Positions 1-7,798 of a stretch of 10,121 bases of DNA are shown piece after piece. The DNA lies in NCBI GenBank assembly GCA_049522565.1, contig JBEKNT010000247.1, positions 1 through 10,121 of the forward strand, in the 5' to 3' direction. Positions within the stretch are counted from its first letter, which is position 1; the number at the start of each line of letters is the position of its first letter. This DNA is from JASHVB01 sp049522565. GTDB lineage: Bacteria > Pseudomonadota > Alphaproteobacteria > Acetobacterales > Acetobacteraceae. A program made the translations under genes and the position numbers. The notes under the pieces were generated by a model, which did no database searches, was not told where the DNA came from, and was given only the letters and a program-made list of their open reading frames with translations.

Positions 1-427
1 TGCACTCCGGATGGCGACCATGCGACACCGTTCAGAAATCCCCCTCGCTGACCGTCGCCCGAAGCTTGCTTGTGACCGTGGTTTCCATCGTCAGGCTGGC
101 CGTGTCCAAAACCATCTGTTTTCAGCTACGGCGGAAGCTGTGCGCTGGGCCCGAATTGGTTCGGCGTCTCGTTCTCTCTCAAGCCCATCTCCGTTGGCGG
201 TAGCGGGTTCGGGGTCACGAATTTGCCGCCGGCAAGGTGCGCTTTGGGGCGGAACCGGTTCTCCCGCGCAGAGCCTCACCAGCGGACGGGCAGTCCGCGA
301 CAACCTCCCCTTCAACCAGTCAAGACCTCCATGCACCGATACCGTCGGTCATGCCGAACGACGCGAAGCAACCTCCCGTGCAGATCGCTGCGATGCCCGA
401 TCGGCCTCCCGCCGAACCGCGCCGCCC
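1..427. other. Left-edge non-coding stretch, no recognisable gene
   Basis: No reading frame here gives a protein I recognise on either strand. The long plus-strand frame beginning near position 11 continues antisense through the downstream transporter gene and looks like a by-product of high GC. On the minus strand there is a 27-codon frame (115 down to 32) and a perfect 6-base-pair hairpin at 282-298. The stretch lies downstream of the transporter stop codon, so it probably holds that gene's 3' untranslated region and perhaps the upstream region of whatever lies to the left. I see no tRNA, no U-tract terminator and no clear promoter. Confidence 0.5.
282..298. other. Perfect 6-bp inverted repeat (hairpin)
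   Basis: GCGGAC and GTCCGC flank a five-base loop (288-292). It lies about 130 bases beyond the stop codon of the minus-strand transporter gene. No T-run follows on either strand, so it is not a typical intrinsic terminator. It could be a Rho-associated 3' hairpin or a chance dyad in GC-rich DNA. Confidence 0.25.
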
Positions 428-2614
428 TCACCCCTCCTGCAGCGCCTGCAACTCCTGGTCGGTTCGGCGCAGCCGCAGGGCAAGCACCCTGGCGATGCCA
501 TCGAGCACGGCAATGCCCAGCCGCCGATGCTCTGCCACAAGCTGGTCGAACCGCGCCCGCGAGAGCACGAACAACTCGGTCTCCCGCTCGGCGACCGCGA
601 CCGCCGAACGCGGTTCGCGGTCCAGGAACGCCATCTCGCCGAAGAAGCTGCCGCGCCGGAACGTGGCCAGGTGGTGCTCCGATCCATCGGCTCCGGCGAG
701 GACGATCCGCACCGCGCCGCGGCGGATCAGGAACAGCTCGTCCCCCGTGTCGCCGGCGGCAAAGATCCGCGCACCGCCGGCGTAGCTGCGCGCTTCGACG
801 CACGCCGCAAGCGCCTCCAGCGTATCGGCCCGGCGGCCGCGGAACAGGTCGAATTCCTCCAGCGCCAGCGCGGCCAGCGACCGCAGCTCCAGGTGCGCCT
901 CCGCCAGGATCTGGTCTTCCACCCACTCCAGCGCCGCGTCGAGTTCGCCGAACGCCTTGGCACCGAGGTGTTCGTAGAATCCCAGGTCGCCCAGGAAGCG
1001 CCGCGCATCCACCCCGCCCGGCATGATGCGCGGCAGCGCGCTGAACAGCAGGTGGCCGCCCCGCTCCTGCAGCATGTCGCCCACCAGCTCCAGAATATGC
1101 GCGGCGGTCACGTCCACCGACCGCACCCGCCGCATGTCGAGCAGCAGGAAGCGCCGCGTCTTCAGATGCGGCTCCAGCACCGAGTAGAGCTGATCCGCCG
1201 TCCCGAAGAACAGGCTGCCTTGCAGCTCGAAGATCGCGGTGCGCTCGCCTTCCCGGTCGAGCACCGCCGCCTCGTGCGGCAGCCGGACCTGCTTCGAATG
1301 GGTTTGCGAGCCGAGCGTCTGCCGATGCACCACCGACGCGCGGGTTTGCTCGCGGATGAACAGCAGGATCGCCAGCCCGACACCGGTGGCCGACGCCGCG
1401 ATCAGGCTCACCGTGATGGCCACGACGACCACCGCCGCGATCACCACGAAATCCAGCACGGTCGCGCGTGAGCGGAGCAAGCGCAGACTGTGCAGGTCGA
1501 ACATCCGGGCGCCCACCACGATCAGGATGCCGGCCAGCGCCGCGACGGGGATCCACGCCAGCACCGACCCCAGCACCAGGAACGCCACCAGCGCTGCGAT
1601 CCCCTCGACCATGCCGGACAGCCTTGTCTGCGCGCCGCTGGAAATGTTCACCACCGTCGGGCCCATCGTCCCGGAGCCCGGGATGCCGCCGACGATTGTC
1701 GCGACGATATTGCCGATGCCCTGCGCCCGCAGCTCGCGGTTGGAGTCGTGCCGCGTCCGCGTGATCGCATCCACCACCACGCACGTCTTGAGCGTGTCGA
1801 TGGAGAGCAACACGGCCAGCGTCAGCGCCGGCACCAGGAGCGACGCGAGCTGTGCCCTGTCCAGCCCGCCGGCGGCGGCAAAGCGCGCCGTGACGAGGTC
1901 CAGCACCCCACCGCCGCTAAGCGGGCCGAGCACGGCCGCGTTACCCGCCAGCACCAGGAGCGAGCGGTCGCCCAACGCGAGCAGGAAGTACGTCGCCACG
2001 CCGGCCAGCAGACCAGCGATCGCGGCAGGCACCGCCTTGGTTATCTTCGGTGCGACCAGCACGGCGCCAATGGTCACCGCGCCGACCACAATGGCGCGCC
2101 ACTGCCACGCCGACGGCGCGCCGAGTGCCTCGATCAGGCCCATGCTCCGGGGGGCGCCGAGCAGCTTGGGCACCTGCTGGATGATGATCACCAGCCCGAC
2201 GCCGCTCAGGTATCCGCTCACCACCGGGTACGGCATGTACTTGATCAGCCGGCCGAGCCCGACGGCGCCGAAGCCGATCTGCAGCAAACCGGTCATCAAC
2301 CCGGCAATGCCGAGCATCAGCGCGACCGTCTCTGGCGCGACATGCTGCGCCGTGAGCGTGATCGCGAGCGCCGAGAGCACCGCTGCCGCAGGTGCGCACG
2401 GCGCGCTGATCAGCCGGTTGGTGCCGCCGAGTGCGGGCGCGACCAGGCCGATCGCCATCGCGCCGAGGATGCCGGCGACCGCGCCCTGCGCCGCAAAATT
2501 CGCCCCGAGCGACGCAAAGATCGTCACGCCGAACGCGATGGAGGAAGGCAGCGCGACGAGCATGGCCGACACGCCGCCCCACACGTCGCCGGCGCTGATG
2601 CGCGGGGTATTCAT
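428..2614 (-). CDS. SulP-family anion transporter with STAS and cyclic-nucleotide-binding domains
   Basis: This is a 728-residue inner-membrane protein with three parts. Residues about 5-425 form the SulP/SLC26 transport domain: many hydrophobic helices, an NRLISAPCAPAAAV segment, and the family-typical run reading NRELRAQGIGNIV then GGIPGSGTMGPT. Residues about 447-560 form a cytoplasmic STAS domain (FELQGSLFFGTAD, then LLLDMRRVRSVD around D493). Residues about 590-712 form a cNMP-binding domain with a near-canonical phosphate-binding cassette (F658-G659-E660 and R669-S670-A671). SulP proteins move sulfate, bicarbonate or other anions; the substrate cannot be told here, since no sulfur or carbonate genes adjoin. 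I chose the ATG at 2614 because AAGG sits five bases upstream; a GTG eleven codons earlier (2647) is the alternative. The cNMP domain suggests transport gated by cAMP or a related ligand, which is inference. yebC lies 169 bases upstream on the same strand. Domain assignment is firm; substrate and ligand are not. Confidence 0.93.
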   Translation of the reverse strand: MNTPRISAGDVWGGVSAMLVALPSSIAFGVTIFASLGANFAAQGAVAGILGAMAIGLVAPALGGTNRLISAPCAPAAAVLSALAITLTAQHVAPETVALMLGIAGLMTGLLQIGFGAVGLGRLIKYMPYPVVSGYLSGVGLVIIIQQVPKLLGAPRSMGLIEALGAPSAWQWRAIVVGAVTIGAVLVAPKITKAVPAAIAGLLAGVATYFLLALGDRSLLVLAGNAAVLGPLSGGGVLDLVTARFAAAGGLDRAQLASLLVPALTLAVLLSIDTLKTCVVVDAITRTRHDSNRELRAQGIGNIVATIVGGIPGSGTMGPTVVNISSGAQTRLSGMVEGIAALVAFLVLGSVLAWIPVAALAGILIVVGARMFDLHSLRLLRSRATVLDFVVIAAVVVVAITVSLIAASATGVGLAILLFIREQTRASVVHRQTLGSQTHSKQVRLPHEAAVLDREGERTAIFELQGSLFFGTADQLYSVLEPHLKTRRFLLLDMRRVRSVDVTAAHILELVGDMLQERGGHLLFSALPRIMPGGVDARRFLGDLGFYEHLGAKAFGELDAALEWVEDQILAEAHLELRSLAALALEEFDLFRGRRADTLEALAACVEARSYAGGARIFAAGDTGDELFLIRRGAVRIVLAGADGSEHHLATFRRGSFFGEMAFLDREPRSAVAVAERETELFVLSRARFDQLVAEHRRLGIAVLDGIARVLALRLRRTDQELQALQEG

Positions 2615-2783
2615 GGGGACCTTATGCGCCGCTTGTTGCCGTTCCACCCACGAAACTTACACCGGTCAGGCATGGTCGCAGGGAATGCCCAGGGCGGAGC
2701 GGAACCACGGGTTGGCTGTGCTGGTCGAAGCAGCCGCACCATGCCGATGCTCCGGCACCGGCGCGCGACGCCACCCGCCGCGG

Positions 2784-3533
2784 CTAGGCCGACAGCCGCG
2801 CCATCACCGCATCCGGAATATCGAAGTTCGCATATACGTTCTGCACGTCGTCGCTGTCCTCCAGCGCCTCCAGCAGCTTCAGCACCGTCGCCGCGCGCTC
2901 CTCGTCCAGCGTCACGCTGGTGCTCGGCCGCCACTCCACCCGCGCGCTCTCCGGCGGCCCGAACCGCGCCTCCAGCGCATCCCGCACGGCGAAGAAATCG
3001 TCCGCGCCACAGGTCACCTCATGCCCCTCCGCGTCGCTCTCGACGTTCTCCGCCCCGGCCTCGATCGCCGCCTCCAGCATGTCGTCCGCCGTCCCCGCGG
3101 ACGCCGGGTACCGCACCACCCCCAGGCGCGAGAACAGGAAGCTGACCGAGTTGGTCTCGCCCAGTACCCCGCCATGCTTGGCGAACGCGGACCGGACATC
3201 GGACGCCGTGCGGTTGCGGTTGTCGGTCAGCGCCTCCACCATCACCGCGACGCCGGCCGGGCCGTAACCCTCGTAGCGCACCTCGGCGTAGTCCGCCCCG
3301 CCGGCGCCGCCCGACGCCTTCTTGATCGCGCGGTCCACCGTGTCCTTCGGCATGTTGGCCTCACGCGCCGCCGCCACCGCCGCCCGCAGCCGCGGGTTGG
3401 CGGCCGGGTCGGGCAGCCCCTGCCCGGCCGCGACGGTGATCTCGCGGATCAGCCGGGCGAACAGCCGGCCGCGCCGCGCATCCTGCGCACCCTTGCGGTG
3501 CATGATGTTCTTGAACTGTGAATGTCCAGCCAT
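2784..3533 (-). CDS. yebC: YebC/PmpR (TACO1) family protein
   Basis: The 249-residue length and the sequence fit the YebC family from end to end. It opens with the signature MAGHSQFKNIMHRKGAQD, continues with NPRLRAAVAAAREANMPKD and DRAIKKASGG, and has the central block GYGPAGVAVMVEALTDNRNR followed by FAKHGG and SFLFSR. The acidic C-terminal third is also typical. Family members are cytoplasmic. They have been described as DNA-binding transcriptional regulators (PmpR) and, more recently, as ribosome-associated factors that help translation through difficult stretches such as polyproline (TACO1, YebC2). Which role applies cannot be read from sequence. The ATG at 3533 gives the canonical N-terminus and has a modest GGAAA just upstream. 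The gene is divergent from the glycosidase gene and stands apart from ruvCAB, its common neighbours in many proteobacteria. Identity is firm; the molecular role is uncertain. Confidence 0.96.
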   Translation of the reverse strand: MAGHSQFKNIMHRKGAQDARRGRLFARLIREITVAAGQGLPDPAANPRLRAAVAAAREANMPKDTVDRAIKKASGGAGGADYAEVRYEGYGPAGVAVMVEALTDNRNRTASDVRSAFAKHGGVLGETNSVSFLFSRLGVVRYPASAGTADDMLEAAIEAGAENVESDAEGHEVTCGADDFFAVRDALEARFGPPESARVEWRPSTSVTLDEERAATVLKLLEALEDSDDVQNVYANFDIPDAVMARLSA

Positions 3534-3548
3534 GTTTCCAGCGGTCGG

Positions 3549-3577
3549 TTGTCAGTGGTCGATGGCCGGAAGATATA
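3549..3577 (+). promoter_or_regulatory. Candidate promoter for the glycosidase gene
   Basis: TTGTCA at 3549-3554 matches five of six bases of a sigma-70 -35 box. Seventeen bases later lies GATATA (3572-3577); the overlapping TATAGC at 3574-3579 is a better -10 match but needs a 19-base spacer. This is the only AT-rich patch in the 76-base divergent spacer between yebC and the glycosidase gene, and it would give a short leader. The yebC promoter must overlap the same region, but I cannot place it. Confidence 0.35.
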
Positions 3578-3597
3578 GCGTTCCGTCAGGATCGCAC

Positions 3598-3604
3598 AGG
3601 AGGT
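3598..3604 (+). promoter_or_regulatory. Strong Shine-Dalgarno fixing the glycosidase GTG start
   Basis: AGGAGGT lies five bases before GTG at 3610. The match to the 16S rRNA anti-SD is near perfect and decides the start. An upstream in-frame ATG at 3322 would run antisense through yebC for 96 codons and can be dismissed. Confidence 0.85.
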
Positions 3605-3609
3605 GCAAC

Positions 3610-5991
3610 GTGGCGGACGCTCCCGGTTGGCCCGGCATCGAGGCCCGCTGGACCTCGTCGGCAAAGACCGGCGTGGGCAGCGCGCTGTCGCCGGTCAGCC
3701 GCGTCTGGTTCACCGTCAGCCACGGCATCCTGAACGAGGTCTACTACCCGCGCGTCGACCAGGCCTGCACCCGCGATTTCGGCCTGATCGTCACCGATGG
3801 CGCCGGCTTCTTCGCCGAGGAAAAGCGCGATTGCAGCTTCGAGACCACCGCGATGGAGGACGGCGTCCCCGCCTTCCAGGTCGTCAGCACCCATCTCGGC
3901 GGGCGGTTCCGCATCACCAAATGCATCGTCACCGACCCGCGCCACGACGTGGTGCTCCAGGAGATCAGGCTGGAGGTGCTGGAAGGACCGCCGCTGCGGC
4001 TGTTCGCCCTGCTGGCGCCGCACCTGGTCAACGGCGGATCGCACAACACCGGCTGGATCGGCGACTACAAGGGCTCCCACATGCTGTTCGCCGAGGGCGG
4101 CGGCACTCTGCTCGCCCTCGCCGCGGACCGGCCTTTCGCCGCCATGTCGGTCGGCTTCGTCGGCGCGTCCGACGGCTGGCAGATCCTGCACGCCCATGGC
4201 CACCTGGCGGAGGCATTCGACCGCGCCGCCAACGGCAACGTCGCGCTGACCGCCGAGCTGGCGCTGGCGGGCGACACGCCGATCCATCTGGCGCTCGGCT
4301 TCGGCCGCAGTCCCGCGGAGGCAGCGTTCCACACGCGCGCCAGCCTGCAGGCCCCGTTTGTCGGCGTGGTCGAGCAATACGCCGCCGGCTGGCGCACCTG
4401 GCAGGCCGGGCTGCGCTCGCTGGACCGGCGGGTGGACGGCCACAACACCTATCGCGTCAGCACCGCCGTGCTGCGCTGCCATGAGACGCCCAACTTTCCC
4501 GGCGGCCTGATCGCCAGCCTGTCGATCCCCTGGGGCGCCAGCAAGGGGGACGACGATCTGGGCGGCTACCACCTGGTCTGGCCGCGCGACCTGGTGCAGA
4601 CCGCCGGCGCCTTCATGGCGTGCGGCGCGTCCGATGAGGTGCGCCGCGTCATGCGCTACCTGCGCGCGGTGCAGGAGGCCGACGGCTCCTGGCCGCAGAA
4701 CTGCTGGCTGGACGGCAAGCCGTATTGGCACGGGTTGCAGCTCGACGAATGCGCCTTGCCGATCCTGCTGGTAGACCTCGCCTGGCGGCTCGGCGCGCTG
4801 CCGCGCCCGCAATTGCCGGCATACTGGCCGATGGTGCAGGCCGCGGCGGGGTTTGTCGTGCGCAACGGCCCCACCACCAGCCAGGACCGCTGGGAGGAGA
4901 ATGCCGGCTATACCCCCTTCACCCTCGCCGCCGAGATCGCCGCCCTGCTGGCCGCTGCCGATCTCGCGGAACTCTGGGGCGGCGACATGGGCCCCGACAT
5001 GGCGGGGTTCCTGCGCGACACGGCGGATGCCTGGGAAGCGCAGATCGAGGACTGGCTGTACGTCACCGACACCGCGCTGGCCCGGGAGGCCGGCGTTGCA
5101 GGCTACTACATTCGCATCGCCCCACCGGTGCCGGGCGAGGCGCGGGCCGCGACCCACGCCACCGTCGAGGTGCGCAACCGCGATATCTGCAGCGCGGACG
5201 TGGCGGCCGACTCGCTGATCAGCGCCGACACGCTGGCGCTGGTGCGGTTCGGCCTGCGCGCGCCGGACGATCCGCGGATCGTGGACAGCGTGCGGGTGAT
5301 CGACCACGTGCTGCGGCAGGAACTGCCGACCGGCCCCGGCTGGCGCCGCTACAACGGCGACGGCTATGGCGAGCATGACGACGGCAGCCCGTTCAACGGC
5401 ACCGGCATCGGCCGGGTGTGGCCGCTGTTGGCCGGCGAGCGCGCGCACTACGAACTCATGGCCGGCCGCAAGCCCGCCGCCGTCCGATTGCTCGGGGTGC
5501 TGGAGGCGAGCGCCAGCGCCGGCAAGCTGCTGCCCGAACAGGTGTGGGACGGCCCGCCGCTGCCGGCGCAGGAACTGCTGCCGGGCGGCCCGAGCGGCTC
5601 GGCAATGCCGCTGGTGTGGGCGCATGCCGAGCACATCAAGCTGCTGCGCTCGCTGGCCGATGGCACGGTGTTCGACCTGCCGCCGCAGACGGTGCAGCGC
5701 TACCAGCGCGAGCGGCGGCCGCCCCGGGTGCAGCCCTGGCGGCCCGACTGGCGGGCGCCGCGGGTCGCGCCGGACCGGGCGCTGCGGATCGAGCTGCCGT
5801 CGCCGTCGGTTGTGACGTGGAGCCTGGACGACTGGCAGACGCGCGCCGAGACGGCGACACGGGACACCGGGCTTGGCGTGCACGTGGTCGAGCTGCCCGC
5901 CGCCCGGGGCTCCGGCAGCATCGCGTTCACCTGGCGTGGCACGGCCGTCGACGCGGGCAACGGCGAGAGGTTTGTAGTTGCGGTAGAGTAA
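3610..5991 (+). CDS. GH15 glycoside hydrolase (glucoamylase/glucodextranase type)
   Basis: The 793-residue product hydrolyses terminal glucose units from alpha-glucans; the family includes glucan 1,4-alpha-glucosidase, glucodextranase and some trehalases. Residues about 1-270 look like the beta-sandwich N-terminal domain of bacterial GH15 enzymes (ILNEVYYPRVD, HNTGWIGDYKGSHML). Residues about 290-690 form the catalytic (alpha/alpha)6 barrel, with HLVWPRD at 321-327. By analogy with clostridial glucoamylase, the general acid should be E429 or E430 in DRWEENAGYTPF and the general base E643 in LLPEQVWD. Residues about 700-793 form a C-terminal domain (WSLDDWQTRAETATRDTGLGVHV) seen in related proteobacterial enzymes. 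There is no signal peptide, so it probably acts in the cytosol on glycogen, maltodextrin or trehalose. No maltose, glycogen or trehalose gene adjoins, so the substrate is open. The GTG start is set by the Shine-Dalgarno at 3598-3604. Family assignment is firm; specificity is not. Confidence 0.93.
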   Translation: MADAPGWPGIEARWTSSAKTGVGSALSPVSRVWFTVSHGILNEVYYPRVDQACTRDFGLIVTDGAGFFAEEKRDCSFETTAMEDGVPAFQVVSTHLGGRFRITKCIVTDPRHDVVLQEIRLEVLEGPPLRLFALLAPHLVNGGSHNTGWIGDYKGSHMLFAEGGGTLLALAADRPFAAMSVGFVGASDGWQILHAHGHLAEAFDRAANGNVALTAELALAGDTPIHLALGFGRSPAEAAFHTRASLQAPFVGVVEQYAAGWRTWQAGLRSLDRRVDGHNTYRVSTAVLRCHETPNFPGGLIASLSIPWGASKGDDDLGGYHLVWPRDLVQTAGAFMACGASDEVRRVMRYLRAVQEADGSWPQNCWLDGKPYWHGLQLDECALPILLVDLAWRLGALPRPQLPAYWPMVQAAAGFVVRNGPTTSQDRWEENAGYTPFTLAAEIAALLAAADLAELWGGDMGPDMAGFLRDTADAWEAQIEDWLYVTDTALAREAGVAGYYIRIAPPVPGEARAATHATVEVRNRDICSADVAADSLISADTLALVRFGLRAPDDPRIVDSVRVIDHVLRQELPTGPGWRRYNGDGYGEHDDGSPFNGTGIGRVWPLLAGERAHYELMAGRKPAAVRLLGVLEASASAGKLLPEQVWDGPPLPAQELLPGGPSGSAMPLVWAHAEHIKLLRSLADGTVFDLPPQTVQRYQRERRPPRVQPWRPDWRAPRVAPDRALRIELPSPSVVTWSLDDWQTRAETATRDTGLGVHVVELPAARGSGSIAFTWRGTAVDAGNGERFVVAVE

Positions 5992-6005
5992 CATAACCGC
6001 TGTAC

Positions 6006-6021
6006 CCGTGCCGCTGCACGG
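6006..6021 (+). terminator. Possible hairpin terminator without U-tract
   Basis: CCGTGC, loop CGCT, then GCACGG form a perfect 6-base-pair stem that starts 15 bases after the TAA of the glycosidase gene. The following bases (ACGAAACC) contain no T-run, so intrinsic termination would be weak. The position favours a 3'-end hairpin, perhaps Rho-assisted. Confidence 0.35.
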
Positions 6022-6073
6022 ACGAAACCAAAACGCCAGGCGTCGAGGCTGCGGGCACCACGTACCGGCCGCC

Positions 6074-6088
6074 GGCGTGTTACACGCC
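6074..6088. promoter_or_regulatory. 15-bp perfect dyad, candidate operator
   Basis: GGCGTGT and ACACGCC are exact reverse complements around a single central T. The one-base centre suits a DNA site for a dimeric regulator better than an RNA hairpin. It lies 166 bases before the cyclase ATG and 82 bases after the glycosidase stop. The regulator is unknown, and I cannot assign the core GTGTTACAC to a known factor. Confidence 0.35.
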
Positions 6089-6254
6089 TGACCTGCGTCA
6101 CCGCGCTCCGCAACCGCCCCGCCGTCAGCGTGCAAGCCAGACGCTGGACCATGCCCGCTGCGTGATCTGCAATACGCCGGTAAGGGTTGCGCGGTTACAG
6201 CGTATCCGTCGCTGTCATCCCTCGTCTGACTGGTTCGGAAACAAACCCACCCCG

Positions 6255-7748
6255 ATGCCCACGGGACGTCCCTGGCTCAGATACCGACTGATCGCTGCCG
6301 TCGTCTGCATTCTTGTCGTCGGCTTCGCGATCACCAATCTGATCAGCTACCGCGACGCTGTCGCCGCGCTGAAGGCCACCATCCTGCACAGTGAGCTGCC
6401 GCTGACCGGCAGCAACATCTATTCCGAGGTCCAGGCCGACCTGATCCGCCCGGTGTTCATTTCATCGCAGATGGCCAACGACACCTTTGTGCAGGACTGG
6501 CTGCTGGCGGGCGAGAACGATCCCGACCGCATCACGCGCTACCTGGAGGCAATCCGCGCCAAATACGGCGTGTTCACCAGCTTCCTGATCTCCGAGCGAA
6601 CCAGGCAATACTATCATTTCCGCGGTGACCTGCGGAAGGTCGACGCAAACTCGCGGGACGACGTCTGGTATTTCCGGGTGCGTGACCTCACGGCGCCATA
6701 CGAGATCAACATCGACGACGATCTGGCGTCGAACCGCACCCTGACGATCTTCGTCAATTACCGGGTGCTGGACCACGCCGGAAACTTCATCGGCGTTACC
6801 GGCGTGGGCCTGACGCTCGACTCGGTGCGCCGCATTGTCGATCGCTACCGCACCGACTTCCAGCGCAACGTGTATTTCATCGACAAGGCGGGCAAGATCA
6901 CCGTCAGTTCGGCCGGCGCGCCACAGGCCGGCGGCAACATCCACGCACTGCCGGGTATCGACGCGATCGCCGCGCAAATCCTGTCCGCGCCCGAGGGCCA
7001 GTTCGAATACCGCCATGACGACGCCACCTATCTGCTCAATACCCGCTTCATCCCGGAGCTAGGCTGGTACGTCGCGGTGGAGCAAAATCAGGCCGATGCG
7101 ACCCGCGGGCTGTGGGCGTCGTTCGTGGTCAATCTGTGGATCGGCTTCGGCATCATCCTGCTGACCGCGGCGACGGTGGCTTATGCGGTCTCGGTGTTCC
7201 ACCGCAAGCTCGACACCATGGCCACCACCGACAAGCTGACCGGCCTCGCCAACCGCCAGATGTTCGACGCGACACTGGCCCGCATGCTGCAATCGCGCCG
7301 GCGCAGCGCCCGCCCGTTGGCGGTACTGCTGTTCGATATCGATCGCTTCAAGCGGATCAACGATACGTTGGGGCACCTGCACGGTGACGCCGCGATCCGC
7401 AAGGTGGCGGAGACCGCACGGGCGGGATTGCGCAACACCGACATGGTGTGCCGTTGGGGCGGCGAGGAGCTGATTGCCCTGGCCTTCAACTGCACGCTGG
7501 ACGACGCCTGGGAACTGGCCGAGACGCTACGAGAGACGATCGCGACGACACCCATATTCACACCGGATGACGGCACGCGTGTGACGATCAGCGTCGGCGT
7601 TACGCTGCAGCGGCCGGGGGACACGATCGATACCATCCTGTCGCGGGCCGATCGGGCACTGTACCGGGCCAAACAGGACGGCCGCAATTGCGTGCGTGTC
7701 GCAGGGCTGGACGTGCCGGCTGCGATCGAGGCAGCCGTGGTCGGATAG
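6255..7748 (+). CDS. Membrane diguanylate cyclase with Cache-type sensor
   Basis: The 497-residue protein should make c-di-GMP from two GTP in response to an extracytoplasmic signal. A first membrane helix spans about residues 12-31 and a second about 288-312. The segment between them looks like a periplasmic double-Cache (dCache_1) domain (DDVWYFRVRDL at W138; FVNYRVLDHAGNFIGVTGVG from F166). The GGDEF domain begins at about 323 (TTDKLTGLANR). It has metal-site residues in FDIDRFKRIND (D361) and the active-site loop G402-G403-E404-E405-L406. An RNTD motif at 393-396, five residues before the loop, is an intact inhibitory I-site, so product feedback is likely. There is no EAL domain. I prefer the ATG at 6255, which gives a short cytoplasmic tail before the first helix; its Shine-Dalgarno is weak (GGAA about 14 bases upstream). 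GTG at 6162 is the alternative. The gene converges on the NTF2-like gene. The ligand cannot be told. Confidence 0.92.
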   Translation: MPTGRPWLRYRLIAAVVCILVVGFAITNLISYRDAVAALKATILHSELPLTGSNIYSEVQADLIRPVFISSQMANDTFVQDWLLAGENDPDRITRYLEAIRAKYGVFTSFLISERTRQYYHFRGDLRKVDANSRDDVWYFRVRDLTAPYEINIDDDLASNRTLTIFVNYRVLDHAGNFIGVTGVGLTLDSVRRIVDRYRTDFQRNVYFIDKAGKITVSSAGAPQAGGNIHALPGIDAIAAQILSAPEGQFEYRHDDATYLLNTRFIPELGWYVAVEQNQADATRGLWASFVVNLWIGFGIILLTAATVAYAVSVFHRKLDTMATTDKLTGLANRQMFDATLARMLQSRRRSARPLAVLLFDIDRFKRINDTLGHLHGDAAIRKVAETARAGLRNTDMVCRWGGEELIALAFNCTLDDAWELAETLRETIATTPIFTPDDGTRVTISVGVTLQRPGDTIDTILSRADRALYRAKQDGRNCVRVAGLDVPAAIEAAVVG

Positions 7749-7798
7749 CGCGCCAGCGGTGTCACGCCTGCAATGAAAACCATCCGGTGACGCCACGC

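Larger units (their letters stand above)
5992..6254. other. Intergenic spacer between glycosidase and diguanylate cyclase genes
   Basis: This 263-base spacer has no recognisable gene. It holds a perfect GC hairpin close behind the glycosidase stop and a 15-base perfect dyad farther on, both listed separately. A GTG at 6162 could extend the following cyclase frame by 31 residues, but those residues are unlike a sensor protein N-terminus. No clear -35/-10 pair stands out. Confidence 0.5.

Noticed and set aside
11..3521. Long plus-strand frames (11-1471 and 1239-3521, 486 and 760 residues)
   Set aside because: They run antisense through the transporter and yebC genes, are rich in arginine, alanine, proline and serine with no recognisable domain, and arise from the lack of stop codons in GC-rich DNA.
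3586..6135. 849-residue minus-strand frame opposite the glycosidase gene
   Set aside because: It is the antisense of a well-supported GH15 gene and its product is low-complexity without any family motif.
6162..6254. GTG start extending the diguanylate cyclase by 31 residues
   Set aside because: There is no Shine-Dalgarno before it and the added residues are arginine-rich spacer-like sequence; the ATG at 6255 gives a normal membrane-sensor N-terminus.
428..7748. A c-di-GMP/cAMP signalling island joining the transporter and the diguanylate cyclase
   Set aside because: The genes are 3.6 kb apart on opposite strands with unrelated genes between, and the nucleotide domain of the transporter is of cAMP type, not a known c-di-GMP receptor.
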